Shown: in pieces, positions 43,201 to 51,417 of the stretch
Layout: each line of letters begins with the position of its first letter
How positions within the stretch are numbered: the stretch's first letter is position 1
DNA from: Sneathiella limimaris
Lineage (GTDB): Bacteria; Pseudomonadota; Alphaproteobacteria; Sneathiellales; Sneathiellaceae
Assembly: GCF_012932565.1 (NCBI RefSeq)
Contig: NZ_JABBYJ010000001.1
Span: 1,240,001-1,304,000, forward strand
DNA length: 64,000 nt
Direction of reading: 5' to 3'
Notes under the pieces: model-generated
Database searches by the model: none
Seen by the model: the letters and a program-made list of their open reading frames with translations, nothing else
What the model was told of the DNA's origin: nothing
Made by a program: the position numbers and the translations under genes

Positions 43201-45846
43201 GATTTCATGGTCGGCGAGTCCGGTGATGATCAGATGTTTGGGGGCGCTAATAACGATCTCATGGTAGGTGGGTCTGGTAACGACTCCTTATTTGGTGGAG
43301 CTGGCTCCGATCAAATGTTCGGTAACGACGGCGATGACGTCATGTACGGCCAATCCGGTATGGATTTCATGTACGGCAACTCCGGCAATGATAGCATGTT
43401 CGGCGGCGCTGATGGCGACTTGATGTACGGTCAGTCCGGTGATGACGTTATGTACGGAAATTCCGGTGCCGATTTCATGTATGGCGGTTCTGGTAACGAT
43501 AGCATGTTCGGCGGTGCCGATGACGACTTGATGTATGGTCAGTCTGGCGATGACGTTATGTACGGAAATTCCGGTGCCGATTTCATGTATGGCGGTTCTG
43601 GCAACGATAGCATGTTCGGCGGCGCTGATGGCGACTTGATGTATGGTCAGTCTGACGATGATGTCATGCACGGTAACTCTGGTGAAGATACCATGTATGG
43701 CGGTGATGAAAACGACACCATGTTCGGTGGTGGCGATAATGACCTTATGTTCGGTGAAGACGGCTCTGATGAAATGTCAGGCGGAGCTGGCAACGACTCC
43801 ATGTTTGGTGGTGGTAGCCGCGACACCATGTCTGGCAATTCCGGTGATGATTACATTGATGGCGGACGCGGCGCAGATCTGATTTACGGCAACAGCGGTA
43901 ATGACGAATTGTTCGGCGGGCGTGGTCGGGATACCATGTATGGAGGAGCTGACGACGACACTATGTCAGGTGATCGCGGTTCTGATGAAATGTACGGTGG
44001 CGCTGGTCTTGATATCATGACAGGTGGTCGTGGATCAGACACCATGCTTGGTGGTTCTGGTAACGACTCTATGTCCGGTGATCAGCATAATGACGACATG
44101 TCAGGTGGATCCGGTGACGATACTCTGGATGGTAACTCCGGTAGTGATGATGTTGCGGGTAATTCTGGCGATGACATCCTGCGCTGGACAATGTCGGAAA
44201 ATGCTGGTGCAACTGACAACTACAATGGTGGATCTGATACCGATACGCTTGAGCTTTACTTTACGGCGGCTGAGTTCGCTGCCCATGAAGCTGCAATTGC
44301 TAAATTCTCAAACGATGTTGAAGATTTTGGTTCCGGCACATTGACGGTCGACGGCCGCATACTGAATGCAAGCAACATTGAATATGTTGCTGTGCATGTG
44401 GATGGCGAGGAAGTTCCTGTTCTGATTGATGATGAATTCACAACAGATGAAGATACGGATCTGAACGAGCAATTGACTGCAGATCCAAACGAGCAGGACT
44501 TTATTCCAAACGCTCAGATTACCAATTTCCATACACCTGGTGCGGTAGCCTTTACCTTGCCGTTGACAGCGGTTGTTGTGAATTATGACGCTTCTGACTG
44601 GGTACAGGTTGGCGATGTCTGGACACTTGATCTTGTTGACGGTGGTGACGACTATGGTGACTTGATTGTCAATGCGACAAATCCAGAGGCGGTTACTGTC
44701 ACCCTGGATATCCCACAAGGGGACAACACCATCTGGGATCCAATGGATACTGGTGATACTGCCAAGATTGTCTTCAAGTATTCTGCAGATGTAGAAGGAA
44801 CTGAGGACGCTACGGTCACCATCAATGTGAACGGCGTCAATGACGGTCCGGTAGCGGCTGATGATATTGTGATTACCAATAGTCTTGATCCAATTTATGT
44901 TCCGAAATCAGGTCTTCTGGCAAATGATACGGACATGGAAGGTGATGACCTGAGTGTCAGCGCCGTAACGGATCCGGCGAGTGATTACGATCCAAACTTT
45001 GCTGTTCTTGATGGTGCAAACCGGATTGATAGTCTGGATCCAGCAAGCCTGACTGCTGGCGGCTCAATTTCTGAAAATATTCCAACGGAAGCTGGTGAAG
45101 AGCTGACCCTGACCTTTACATTTGATCCGATGGTATTTGGAACATCAGACTCTATTGAAGTTTGGTGGAATGGAGAGTTGCTTGATACAGTCTCTGGTAT
45201 TTTCCCAGGCGAGACACAGCTGCAGTATGATGTCGTCGGTGCCGACGGGGAAACCGACACATTGTTGGAATTCCGGGGTATCTCTAATGACGGAACGCTG
45301 GACCCAGAAATTTCAGGCGTTCATATTAGCAACCGGGACTTTGACTATACTGCTGACGATGGCGATGCAACTGACGATGCTCATGTTGATGTCTTCTATC
45401 AGACAGGTCATGAGCTTCAAGGTGGTGATGCCAATGAAATTATCGTTGGCGGTGAAGAAGCCGATACAATTCGCGGCGGTGCTGGTGATGATACGATCCT
45501 CGGCGGTGAAGGGGATGATGTCCTTATCGGCGGCGAAGGTTCTGATGTCTACATGTTCGGCTATCCGGAAAATGAAGACGATGGTCATGATGAAATCCGT
45601 GGTTTTGATGAAGAGGAAGATGCCATTGATCTGGATGCTATTTTCGATGAGCTTGGCGTTGCCAATATCGAGGACCGGGCAGATCTGATCAATATGGAGC
45701 ATGTTGACGGGGATACAGTTATCACCATCGACGGTAAAGCTGACTTCTCCATCACAGTTGATGCGGTGGAACTTGGCGAAACAGACGGCGCTTTCAGTTC
45801 AGCTGAGTTGCTTGCCAGAGGAATTATTGTGAGCGATGAAAGCTGA
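40291..45846 (+). CDS. Giant RTX calcium-binding surface protein / adhesin with possible LapG-type cleavage motif
   Basis: 1851 aa, very acidic. Residues 1-95 are a small beta-rich domain (DLVVFSQDGSDLVITNIADGA) resembling the BapA/LapA prefix or retention module. P100-AAGG-104 followed by a Gly-rich linker resembles the LapG protease site. Residues ~110-500 lack a recognised fold. RTX nonapeptides begin near 510, are interrupted near 580-720, then run unbroken to about 1297. A VCBS/cadherin-like part (TINVNGVNDGPVAADD) follows, then a final RTX block and the C-terminal type I secretion signal region. No T1SS, lapD or lapG gene is in the window. Calcium would fold the repeats outside the cell. 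Cell-surface adhesion is inferred. Confidence 0.92.
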   Translation: MAKTENGIISASANGTVVEVEGGQNILLDVVNPDLVVFSQDGSDLVITNIADGAKIVLDGFFSQATTALPPQLTLADGTVITAQEVTGLVENFDPDAVAPAAGGLPGAGGGAGFGAYFDDGIGDGIGIDGLLDPTELGFGDDDIEEFIGENLVFAEELADQPEFALNEIGLGSFIFDRDFTPSDDSTDGPAFAAALEGESLFDKLVALNNADVDSFLELAGEGAVDFIELANNTDEEQSTGGNGGDVEGTTTISVIGPEGSPVSFDLPSLTVAAGGKVVVLQAEVGGGVETLYLVFDADGNITDAGNLADVGDWPMGSNTSQPLGVLVTWSIDGEVGQLDTFLANGAQFEPASLNENWQGIPAVAAALDIFGDSDTFDGQISKQEDVSEKLFDEYAPVSLQQMVDEGPLGADFFHNIDINNIFARVDNFDSDGAADWTTGQSHTIGLANSGSDMNPQDPYNDDMDPGQPAGPGAAAGEDADSNGQNVILLGDGEDDSAFINDEGVVEGGRGQDFIIGDENDNELDGGAHNDFLDGGAGNDILDGSTGGDVLIDDQGNDILVGGTGTDVLFGRRGAFEDTMYGGGGNEFFVSAKIDSQSESDEIGDEDGATDYSGGDVLVGDELFFGASGNDFMYGGGQNDFPQVRLAAISDSMYGSELESEEDFMRDIIVAGDGHDVIFGDNANLPDYGPGVTYEYWYYLFEPMYYVGPQEFPYFLERMVELNYGGADLIYGGWGNDIILGQGGDDLILAGHGNDIALGGSGDDVIRGNLGYDSLYGGTGDDTMYGGGDSDYMMGMEDDDLMYGGSGYDSMYGGSGADVMYGEGDSDFMYGNSGNDIMSGGEGADFMYGNSGNDIMYGDGGNDAMYGGSGNDLMIGGADNDTMLGENGDDTLYGGIGADSMRGGSENDAMYGGADNDFMMGESGDDTMHGGSGNDSMVGGSGEDLMYGGADNDIMYGGTEDDVMYGGSGADFMVGESGDDQMFGGANNDLMVGGSGNDSLFGGAGSDQMFGNDGDDVMYGQSGMDFMYGNSGNDSMFGGADGDLMYGQSGDDVMYGNSGADFMYGGSGNDSMFGGADDDLMYGQSGDDVMYGNSGADFMYGGSGNDSMFGGADGDLMYGQSDDDVMHGNSGEDTMYGGDENDTMFGGGDNDLMFGEDGSDEMSGGAGNDSMFGGGSRDTMSGNSGDDYIDGGRGADLIYGNSGNDELFGGRGRDTMYGGADDDTMSGDRGSDEMYGGAGLDIMTGGRGSDTMLGGSGNDSMSGDQHNDDMSGGSGDDTLDGNSGSDDVAGNSGDDILRWTMSENAGATDNYNGGSDTDTLELYFTAAEFAAHEAAIAKFSNDVEDFGSGTLTVDGRILNASNIEYVAVHVDGEEVPVLIDDEFTTDEDTDLNEQLTADPNEQDFIPNAQITNFHTPGAVAFTLPLTAVVVNYDASDWVQVGDVWTLDLVDGGDDYGDLIVNATNPEAVTVTLDIPQGDNTIWDPMDTGDTAKIVFKYSADVEGTEDATVTINVNGVNDGPVAADDIVITNSLDPIYVPKSGLLANDTDMEGDDLSVSAVTDPASDYDPNFAVLDGANRIDSLDPASLTAGGSISENIPTEAGEELTLTFTFDPMVFGTSDSIEVWWNGELLDTVSGIFPGETQLQYDVVGADGETDTLLEFRGISNDGTLDPEISGVHISNRDFDYTADDGDATDDAHVDVFYQTGHELQGGDANEIIVGGEEADTIRGGAGDDTILGGEGDDVLIGGEGSDVYMFGYPENEDDGHDEIRGFDEEEDAIDLDAIFDELGVANIEDRADLINMEHVDGDTVITIDGKADFSITVDAVELGETDGAFSSAELLARGIIVSDES
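42475..44175 (+). repeat. About 63 consecutive 27-bp RTX repeat units
   Basis: An in-frame 9-codon periodicity runs through this stretch. The usual unit is G-G-S-G-N-D-S-M-Y/F, with Met in the hydrophobic position of most units and Tyr, Phe or Val after it. Aspartates for calcium binding are kept. Inside it a 108-bp (four-unit) block is repeated three times. Confidence 0.9.
43333..43656 (+). repeat. Three tandem 108-bp higher-order repeats inside the RTX gene
   Basis: Copies at 43333-43440, 43441-43548 and 43549-43656 each start GATGACGT and encode 36 residues (four nonapeptides) around GNSGADFMYGGSGNDSMFGG. The second and third copies differ by only a few bases, which suggests recent duplication or gene conversion. 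Confidence 0.88.
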
Positions 45847-45874
45847 TCAGCGCTGATAATTCACTAGTTAAAAG

Positions 45875-45905
45875 AAAAGCCCGGTAGTCTCTATCGGGCT
45901 TTTTT
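45875..45905 (+). terminator. Terminator of the RTX gene
   Basis: AAAAGCCCGGTAG (45875-45887) pairs with CTATCGGGCTTTT (45891-45903) with one G-T pair and a 3-nt loop, followed by more T. It starts 29 nt after the stop. Confidence 0.9.
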
Positions 45906-45985
45906 CTGTTTTGACTGGCAACTGTCAAAAACAGGTCTTATGATCGGTTGCTTATCGTTGAGCGGGATGTGGAGCAGGCAAGCAT

Positions 45986-46273
45986 ATGCCAAACAATATC
46001 GGATCTTTAATTGTTAAACTACTGATTGGGTCATTTCTGGTTGGCTGGGTTTTAACCTGGCTGGAAATTACACCGCTTGAGTTGTTTGAAGATCTGACAG
46101 GAACGATAGGTGCAATTTATCGGTGGGCACTTTCGACAGTTAGATGGGCGGCTGAATATATTCTGTTAGGGGCTGTTATTGTCTTGCCAATCTGGGGAAT
46201 TGTCGCTTTTTTGAATTACTTACAAGCGAAAACCAAGAGGCAGAAGCGGGCCGCTCGGAAAATGGACGAGTAA
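45986..46273 (+). CDS. Small two-segment membrane protein (DUF6460-like?)
   Basis: 95 aa with hydrophobic segments at about residues 8-26 (IVKLLIGSFLVGWVLTWL) and 58-78 (ILLGAVIVLPIWGIVAFL), and a strongly basic end (KTKRQKRAARKMDE). The N-terminal pattern, with LEITPLELFEDL after the first segment, reminds me of DUF6460 proteins of alphaproteobacteria, but I am not certain. It is convergent with the DksA-like gene, 3 nt apart. Confidence 0.6.
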   Translation: MPNNIGSLIVKLLIGSFLVGWVLTWLEITPLELFEDLTGTIGAIYRWALSTVRWAAEYILLGAVIVLPIWGIVAFLNYLQAKTKRQKRAARKMDE

Positions 46274-46276
46274 GCC

Positions 46277-46603
46277 CTATTTAGATGCGCAGTCGATACA
46301 GGTTGGAGTGCTGGGATCAAGCTCCAGCCTCTTGTCCGCGATTTTTTCTTCACAGGTAACGCAGTATCCATAATCTCCGGATGCAATACGTTCTAATGCG
46401 GCCTCAATGCGCTTAAGTTCCACTTCTCTGCGCCTGCGCGTTTCTTGAGCCATTGCTTGCCCTTGCAGCGCGTCCATACGGGACAGGCGCCCCATACGCG
46501 TCTGATCGAGTTCGACTGGATCGTCATCAGTGTCACTACTCTCCATGATGGCAAGTAGCCTTGCTTTTTGTTCCAGCAATTTGACTTTCGGATCATTGGT
46601 CAA
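46277..46603 (-). CDS. TraR/DksA-family C4 zinc-finger protein
   Basis: 108 aa. A helical N-terminal part (AQETRRRREVELKRIEAALERI) is followed by the zinc finger C81, C84, C102, C105 in GDYGYCVTCEEKIADKRLELDP, the DksA family signature. It is shorter than true DksA and lacks the usual coiled-coil tip, so a role at the RNA polymerase secondary channel is only a family inference. The start is TTG 46603 with GGAGGGAG 7 nt upstream; the nearby ATG is out of frame. Confidence 0.85.
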   Translation of the reverse strand: MTNDPKVKLLEQKARLLAIMESSDTDDDPVELDQTRMGRLSRMDALQGQAMAQETRRRREVELKRIEAALERIASGDYGYCVTCEEKIADKRLELDPSTPTCIDCASK

Positions 46604-46649
46604 CTGACATCTCCCTCCATCGGGAGCATATCAGCTTTTACACCAAAAC

Positions 46650-46679
46650 AAAAAAGCCGATGCGTAGAGCATCGGCTTT
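46650..46679 (-). terminator. Terminator of the korAB operon
   Basis: AAAGCCGATGC (46653-46663) and GCATCGGCTTT (46669-46679) form a perfect 11-bp stem with loop GTAGA. On the minus strand a T-run follows (A-run 46650-46655 on the plus strand). It lies just after the korB stop. Confidence 0.93.
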
Positions 46680-46706
46680 GGAAATTTTGATCGTAACTAC
46701 AGAACC

Positions 46707-47726
46707 TTAGACTTCCCAAGTGTGCCCTTGACGAAGAAGAGCATCCAGAGAGGGTTCTGGGTCATACGCTTTAGCTTGTTCAACTTGTTTAGTCATGTTC
46801 TCATCATACGTTGCAGCTGGATTGCAATAGATAACGCCAAACGCTGTCGGGAAGTCATCCCCCCCCATTTCAGCAATCAAACTTGCAAGAGACTTATTGG
46901 TTTCATCGTGAACCAACAGGTCGGATTCAGTGATGCCATCCTGACCGAGCGTGACAACCTCAAGGCTGAAGGTCAACGGATTAAAGCGAATGCCTTTGTC
47001 ACTATCTTTGCCAAAGATCATTGGCTCTCCGTGGACCAGATGCAATTGGCGGTCAGAGGCCACGTCACGTGCCAGAACATTGTCAAAAACGGCATCATTA
47101 TAAACGATACAGTTTTGCAGAATTTCAACCAATGAAGTTCCTTTATGGGCATGGGCCCGTTTCAGGATTTCTGGCAATGTCTTTTGAGTGTCATAACCGC
47201 GGGCAATGAAATGTCCACCGGAACCAAGAGCAAACACACATGGTTTCAATGGGCTTTCCACTGAACCGGTCGGAGAAGAAGGCGTTTTTAACCCGGTCTC
47301 GGATGTTGGGGAATATTGTCCCTTTGTCAGACCATAAATCTCGTTATTGCAAAGCAAGATTTGCATGTCTGCATTCCGGCGAAGCGCGTGGAGCATATGG
47401 TTCCCACCAATACTAAATCCGTCGCCATCACCTGTGACCATCCAGACATCCAATTCAGGGTTTGCAAGCTTGATGCCTGTTGCAAAAGCTGGCGCCCGAC
47501 CATGGATTGTATGAAAGCCGTAAGTTGACATGTAATACGGGAAGCGGGAGGAGCAACCAATACCAGAAACAAAAACATAGTTTTCTTTCGGTGTGTCCAG
47601 ATCCGGTAAAGTCCGTTGTACGGCTTTCAGGATCGCATAGTCACCGCAACCAGGACACCAGCGGACTTCCTGGTCAGAGGCAAAATCCGCAGGTTTCATT
47701 TTATCTTTGGGTGCAATCACATTCAT
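46707..47726 (-). CDS. korB: 2-oxoacid:acceptor oxidoreductase, beta subunit (2-oxoglutarate:ferredoxin type)
   Basis: 339 aa ThDP-binding subunit that decarboxylates a 2-oxoacid and passes electrons to ferredoxin while forming acyl-CoA. WCPGCGDYAILKA supplies iron-sulfur/ThDP contacts near the N terminus; the ThDP motif is VTGDGDGFSIGG with LLCNNEIYGLTKGQYSP. That last block is typical of the KorB branch. The start lies 1 nt after the korA stop, with GGAGAG as RBS. Its presence suggests a ferredoxin-linked TCA step beside or instead of the dehydrogenase complex. Confidence 0.93.
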   Translation of the reverse strand: MNVIAPKDKMKPADFASDQEVRWCPGCGDYAILKAVQRTLPDLDTPKENYVFVSGIGCSSRFPYYMSTYGFHTIHGRAPAFATGIKLANPELDVWMVTGDGDGFSIGGNHMLHALRRNADMQILLCNNEIYGLTKGQYSPTSETGLKTPSSPTGSVESPLKPCVFALGSGGHFIARGYDTQKTLPEILKRAHAHKGTSLVEILQNCIVYNDAVFDNVLARDVASDRQLHLVHGEPMIFGKDSDKGIRFNPLTFSLEVVTLGQDGITESDLLVHDETNKSLASLIAEMGGDDFPTAFGVIYCNPAATYDENMTKQVEQAKAYDPEPSLDALLRQGHTWEV

Positions 47727-47727
47727 C

Positions 47728-49599
47728 TCAACTCTCCAATGCAGCGTCGATCGCAGCTTCGATTTCGCTGATTTTGAACGGTTGTCCGGTTACCTTTGTC
47801 ACCGGTATGGCGTCCAGCAGATATTGATCCCGAAGGACAGTTTTGAGTTGGCCATCATTCATTTCAGGAACAATGACTTTCTTGTAACCCTTGAGCAGTT
47901 CTTCCAGGTTAGCTGGGAATGGCCACAGGTGACGTATATGAATATGGGCAACTGACTTGTTTTCACTGAGCTTGTTCGCAACAGCGCGACTGATGGGTCC
48001 AAAGGTTGATCCCCATCCAACTACAGCAAGATCACCGGTCTCAGGTCCCTGTTCAGGTTTTGCCTTCGGTATGTCGTTGGCAATATTCAGGATCTTGTCA
48101 CGACGAAGATCTGTCATCCGCTGATGGTTAGCAGGGTCATAAGAAATATGACCTGCACCGTCTTCTTTCTCAATACCGCCAATCCGGTGCTCCAGTCCGG
48201 GCGTTCCAGGAATAGCCCATTTACGAGCCAGTGTTTTTTCATCCCGATCAAATGGATGGAAGTCTTCCGGGTTCGTTTCGTGAGTAACTTTGAACGGTTC
48301 ACGATCTTTCATGGAAGGGATTAACCAAGGCTCTGCCGCATTGCCGATATATCCGTCGGTCAGCAGCATAACAGGTGTCATATATTTCGTGGCAATCCGG
48401 CAGGCTTCAATCGCAGCCTCAAAACAGTCGCCCGGACCATGGGCAGCGACAACTGCCAGTGGTGCGTCTCCGTTTCGCCCATAAACTGCCTGATAGAGAT
48501 CAGATTGTTCAGTTTTTGTTGGCATGCCTGTGGATGGACCTGCACGCTGGGAGTTCACAATGACCAACGGCAATTCTGTAGAAATTGCAAGGCCGATTGC
48601 TTCACCTTTCAAGGCGATACCAGGACCAGAAGATGAGGTGATTCCCAATGCACCTGCATAAGAGGCTCCAATCGCGGAGCAAATAGCGGCGATTTCGTCC
48701 TCAGCCTGGAATGTCTGAACCCCAAACTGTTTCAGTTTAGCGAGTGAGTGCAGGATGGGTGAGGCGGGTGTAATTGGGTATGAGCCAAAGAAAATATCAA
48801 GCCCAGCTAATTCCGATCCAGCAACAAGTCCCCAAGCCAGTGCTTCTGCACCTGTTACGGTCCGATAGAGGCCCTTCTTCATTTCCGCAGGAGCAACTGA
48901 GAAAAGACCTATACTATCTGATAGTTCGGCGGCTTCACCATAAACATGGCCGGCATTCAGGGCGGCTATATTGGCCTCAGCGATTTCAGGGCGCTTGGCA
49001 AATTTGGCTTTCAACCAATTAACAGTGTCAGTCCTGTCTCGGCCGTAAATCCAATAGACAAGGCCCAGAACCCAAAAGTTTTTGCATCTCAGGCCTTCTT
49101 TTTGGCTAAGGCCAAAGTCTTTTACAGATTCCAAAACATGCCTGGAAATATCGACTTCCAAAATGTTGTAATCAGAAAGGGATCCATCCTCGAGTGGATT
49201 CTCATCATAGCCCGCTTTTTTCAGGTTTCTGGAATTGAAAGAACCTGTGTCGACAATGATGCTACCGCCTTTTTTCAAGCGGTTGATATTCACTTTGAGC
49301 GCTGCGGGATTAAGCGCGACGAGAACATTCGGATCATCGCCGTGAGTTTCGATATGTCGTGCGCCAAAATTGATTTGGAAAGCGGAGACACCAAAGGTTG
49401 TTCCGACAGGTGCCCGGATCTCGGCCGGAAAGTCTGGAAACGTTGCCAGATCATTCCCTGCCAATGCAGTTGTGTCCGTAAAACGGCTACCTGTGATCTG
49501 GATTCCATCCCCTGAGTCGCCAGCAAATCTGATGACAACTGATGGGAGGGCAGTACGGCTTTCAGGGCCGGCTGCCAATTCTGCTTTTAATTCACTCAA
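47728..49599 (-). CDS. korA: 2-oxoacid:acceptor oxidoreductase, fused gamma-alpha subunit
   Basis: 623 aa. Residues about 20-195 are the gamma domain (VIRFAGDSGDGIQITGSRFT, then GTTFGVSAFQINFG), fused to the alpha pyrimidine-binding domain that begins near EALAWGLVAGSELAGLD, with GSYPITPASPILHSLAKL and SSSGPGIALKGEAIG. Catalytic Glu is in FQAEDEIAAICSAIGASYAG. This fused layout is that of KorA from aerobic bacteria. It forms an operon with korB. A palindrome (49731-49740) lies upstream. Confidence 0.94.
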   Translation of the reverse strand: MSELKAELAAGPESRTALPSVVIRFAGDSGDGIQITGSRFTDTTALAGNDLATFPDFPAEIRAPVGTTFGVSAFQINFGARHIETHGDDPNVLVALNPAALKVNINRLKKGGSIIVDTGSFNSRNLKKAGYDENPLEDGSLSDYNILEVDISRHVLESVKDFGLSQKEGLRCKNFWVLGLVYWIYGRDRTDTVNWLKAKFAKRPEIAEANIAALNAGHVYGEAAELSDSIGLFSVAPAEMKKGLYRTVTGAEALAWGLVAGSELAGLDIFFGSYPITPASPILHSLAKLKQFGVQTFQAEDEIAAICSAIGASYAGALGITSSSGPGIALKGEAIGLAISTELPLVIVNSQRAGPSTGMPTKTEQSDLYQAVYGRNGDAPLAVVAAHGPGDCFEAAIEACRIATKYMTPVMLLTDGYIGNAAEPWLIPSMKDREPFKVTHETNPEDFHPFDRDEKTLARKWAIPGTPGLEHRIGGIEKEDGAGHISYDPANHQRMTDLRRDKILNIANDIPKAKPEQGPETGDLAVVGWGSTFGPISRAVANKLSENKSVAHIHIRHLWPFPANLEELLKGYKKVIVPEMNDGQLKTVLRDQYLLDAIPVTKVTGQPFKISEIEAAIDAALES

Positions 49600-49725
49600 C
49601 TTTGCTACTCGCTTCTAATTGGTGCAGCATCTTGAGGATGCGATGAAGCATCCTTTTCCTAGCTCAAGCGGTTATTAATCCATAAATGGCTTTCCGCCAG
49701 TTTGTTCCCGATCAATAACCTTCAT

Positions 49726-49740
49726 ATTTACGCATATGCG
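49726..49740. promoter_or_regulatory. Candidate operator upstream of korA
   Basis: The perfect 10-bp palindrome CGCATATGCG (49731-49740) overlaps the sequence ATTTACGCAT (49726-49735), which recurs at 50506-50515 upstream of the tetR gene. Shared upstream words suggest one regulator, probably the TetR protein. Confidence 0.35.
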
Positions 49741-49883
49741 CTTGCCGTCAACCGGCTTTAGCCAATTTCATATGCCAATATTGTACGCACTCATATGATA
49801 ATCAACACATCAAGTCCAATATATTTTATAAATTAAGTATGTAAATAAAAAAATATAACACAAAAAATATGTATAAATAACTT

Positions 49884-50471
49884 TTAGTCTTTTAATCCAT
49901 CACGCAATAGTCGAACGAAGAAAGACCCAATTTGTTCAGGTGTCTGACCACCTGGCCGGTACCAACTCGAAGACCAGTTAAGCGATCCTAATAAGCTCAA
50001 TCGAAGTAAGGTTGGATCTACATCTGAGGGCAGGGGGAGGCTGTCAATTAGGTTGCTAAAGAGCTTGTCATAGCTGTCCCGAATTTCAATCAGTCGAATA
50101 CGAAGTGCTGGTGAAGTCCGAGAGATGTCTGCGCAAAGGAGGATTGAGAAATTATTTCCGCCAAAAAGGGTATTCATATGGGCGATTGCAGCCTTATCAA
50201 GGCGCTCCCACGGATCCTCAATAGCCTCAATCGCTTCTAGAACCGCTTCAGTAATCAGACGCGTTCCTTCCTCGTAGGTCGCGATGATGAGATCATCTTT
50301 TGAAGGGAAGTGATAATACATTGAGCCAGCCAACATTCCGGCTTCCCGAGCGATATCCCGCATAGAAGTCGCGTCATATCCCCGTTGATTGAATAAATGG
50401 GCCGCCGCCGCCATCAATTCCTGGCGCCTGTTATCACTGCGATAAGGACTATCGCTTGATGTTTCAGTCAC
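49884..50471 (-). CDS. TetR-family transcriptional regulator
   Basis: 195 aa from GTG 50471 (GGGGAG 4 nt upstream). The N-terminal helix-turn-helix is clear: RRQELMAAAAHLFNQRGYD, TSMRDIAREAGMLAGSMYYHF and SKDDLIIATYE. The C-terminal ligand domain is of the acyl-CoA-responsive looking type but not specific. It lies upstream of korA on the same strand, and both upstream regions carry ATTTACGCAT, so it may control korAB and itself. Confidence 0.9.
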   Translation of the reverse strand: MTETSSDSPYRSDNRRQELMAAAAHLFNQRGYDATSMRDIAREAGMLAGSMYYHFPSKDDLIIATYEEGTRLITEAVLEAIEAIEDPWERLDKAAIAHMNTLFGGNNFSILLCADISRTSPALRIRLIEIRDSYDKLFSNLIDSLPLPSDVDPTLLRLSLLGSLNWSSSWYRPGGQTPEQIGSFFVRLLRDGLKD

Positions 50472-50610
50472 TACACTCCCCCAAACACACGCTTTTGTTT
50501 TTTAAATTTACGCATGGGATCGCCAAAACGGCAATACAAATGTCATTAAATGGGGCTTTCGTTGGATGTTTTGCCTAGCTTTGTTCTCCATACTTATAGC
50601 ATGAAGTTCC

Positions 50611-51339
50611 TTATTTGATCAGATCCTTAAAGAGCTTTATTGCATTCTGAGTCTCATCAAGGGCGCCGTTCATGATGTTGCGGGCCTGTTCATCTAGAGG
50701 CAAGTCAGTCTCAAGTGCGGCAATTGTGCTGGCCCGCAAAATCTGGATAGTCAGAAGTTCGGCAAGTTGAGCGGTTGTCACCCCACCTTGATCAACACCA
50801 ACGCCTGACAGGCTGATCGTTTCAAGTGTTGCTGTTTTCTTTGCGCCTTGGAGGCTATCTGAAACGACAACTAAAACACCATTTTTGAGCTGTAGGGACT
50901 CAATAATCAGCTTCTTGCTATCCGCGCCAACCCCTGTAGTTATTGAGCGTTCGATCTGCTTTTTTAAGGTACGAAGATTATCCGTATTGTCAGCGATTTC
51001 ATAAAAGACCTCAAAGGAGGGGACGACGAGGGATTTGATGTGAAGAGCTTTGCTATTTAAAGTTTCCAGATCGATCCAAAGTTCAGTTCGGTCGAAGTTG
51101 AACGCGAGCTCAGAATTAAATCCCGCAGGGTTTGCCACTTGTAATCCGTCAATTGCAGCGAGGCCGGAAGTCGTTGAAAAGTCAGCCTCCCCCACAGTAA
51201 CACTGGTTTGCGTAATATCACTTCCCTGTTTCGCAAGTGTTTCGGAGATAACGGAGCCAATGGACGCGTATATAAAAGCCACCCCGCCAATAAAGACTAG
51301 CAGGATGAGGGAAATCGCGATCAACACACCTTTTTTCAT
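50611..51339 (-). CDS. AsmA-like membrane-anchored periplasmic protein
   Basis: 242 aa with one N-terminal membrane anchor (IAISLILLVFIGGVAFIYAS) and a beta-rich periplasmic part. The stretch GEADFSTTSGLAAIDGLQVANPAGF followed by LWIDLETLNSKALHIKSLVV is typical of the short AsmA/DUF748-like proteins. Its function is unknown, presumably in the envelope. It lies 78 nt downstream of the TAXI protein gene. Confidence 0.7.
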   Translation of the reverse strand: MKKGVLIAISLILLVFIGGVAFIYASIGSVISETLAKQGSDITQTSVTVGEADFSTTSGLAAIDGLQVANPAGFNSELAFNFDRTELWIDLETLNSKALHIKSLVVPSFEVFYEIADNTDNLRTLKKQIERSITTGVGADSKKLIIESLQLKNGVLVVVSDSLQGAKKTATLETISLSGVGVDQGGVTTAQLAELLTIQILRASTIAALETDLPLDEQARNIMNGALDETQNAIKLFKDLIK

Positions 51340-51417
51340 GAGGCAACCCGTTTTAAGTTTCGATATCGTGAGCCACGCAATAGCACAAGATCGAACGGGG
51401 GAAAAGTCTGGGTAAGT

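Noticed and set aside
42475-44175. Repeat region as a CRISPR or satellite array
   Set aside because: The repeats are in frame, contiguous without spacers, and encode RTX nonapeptides.
40291-45846. Long open frames of 60-190 codons in other frames and on the opposite strand of the RTX gene
   Set aside because: They mirror the 27-bp repeat and have low-complexity, repetitive translations; the forward 1851-codon frame explains them all.
48946-49515. 189-codon plus-strand frame opposite korA
   Set aside because: There is no RBS or domain, and korA is unambiguous on the other strand.
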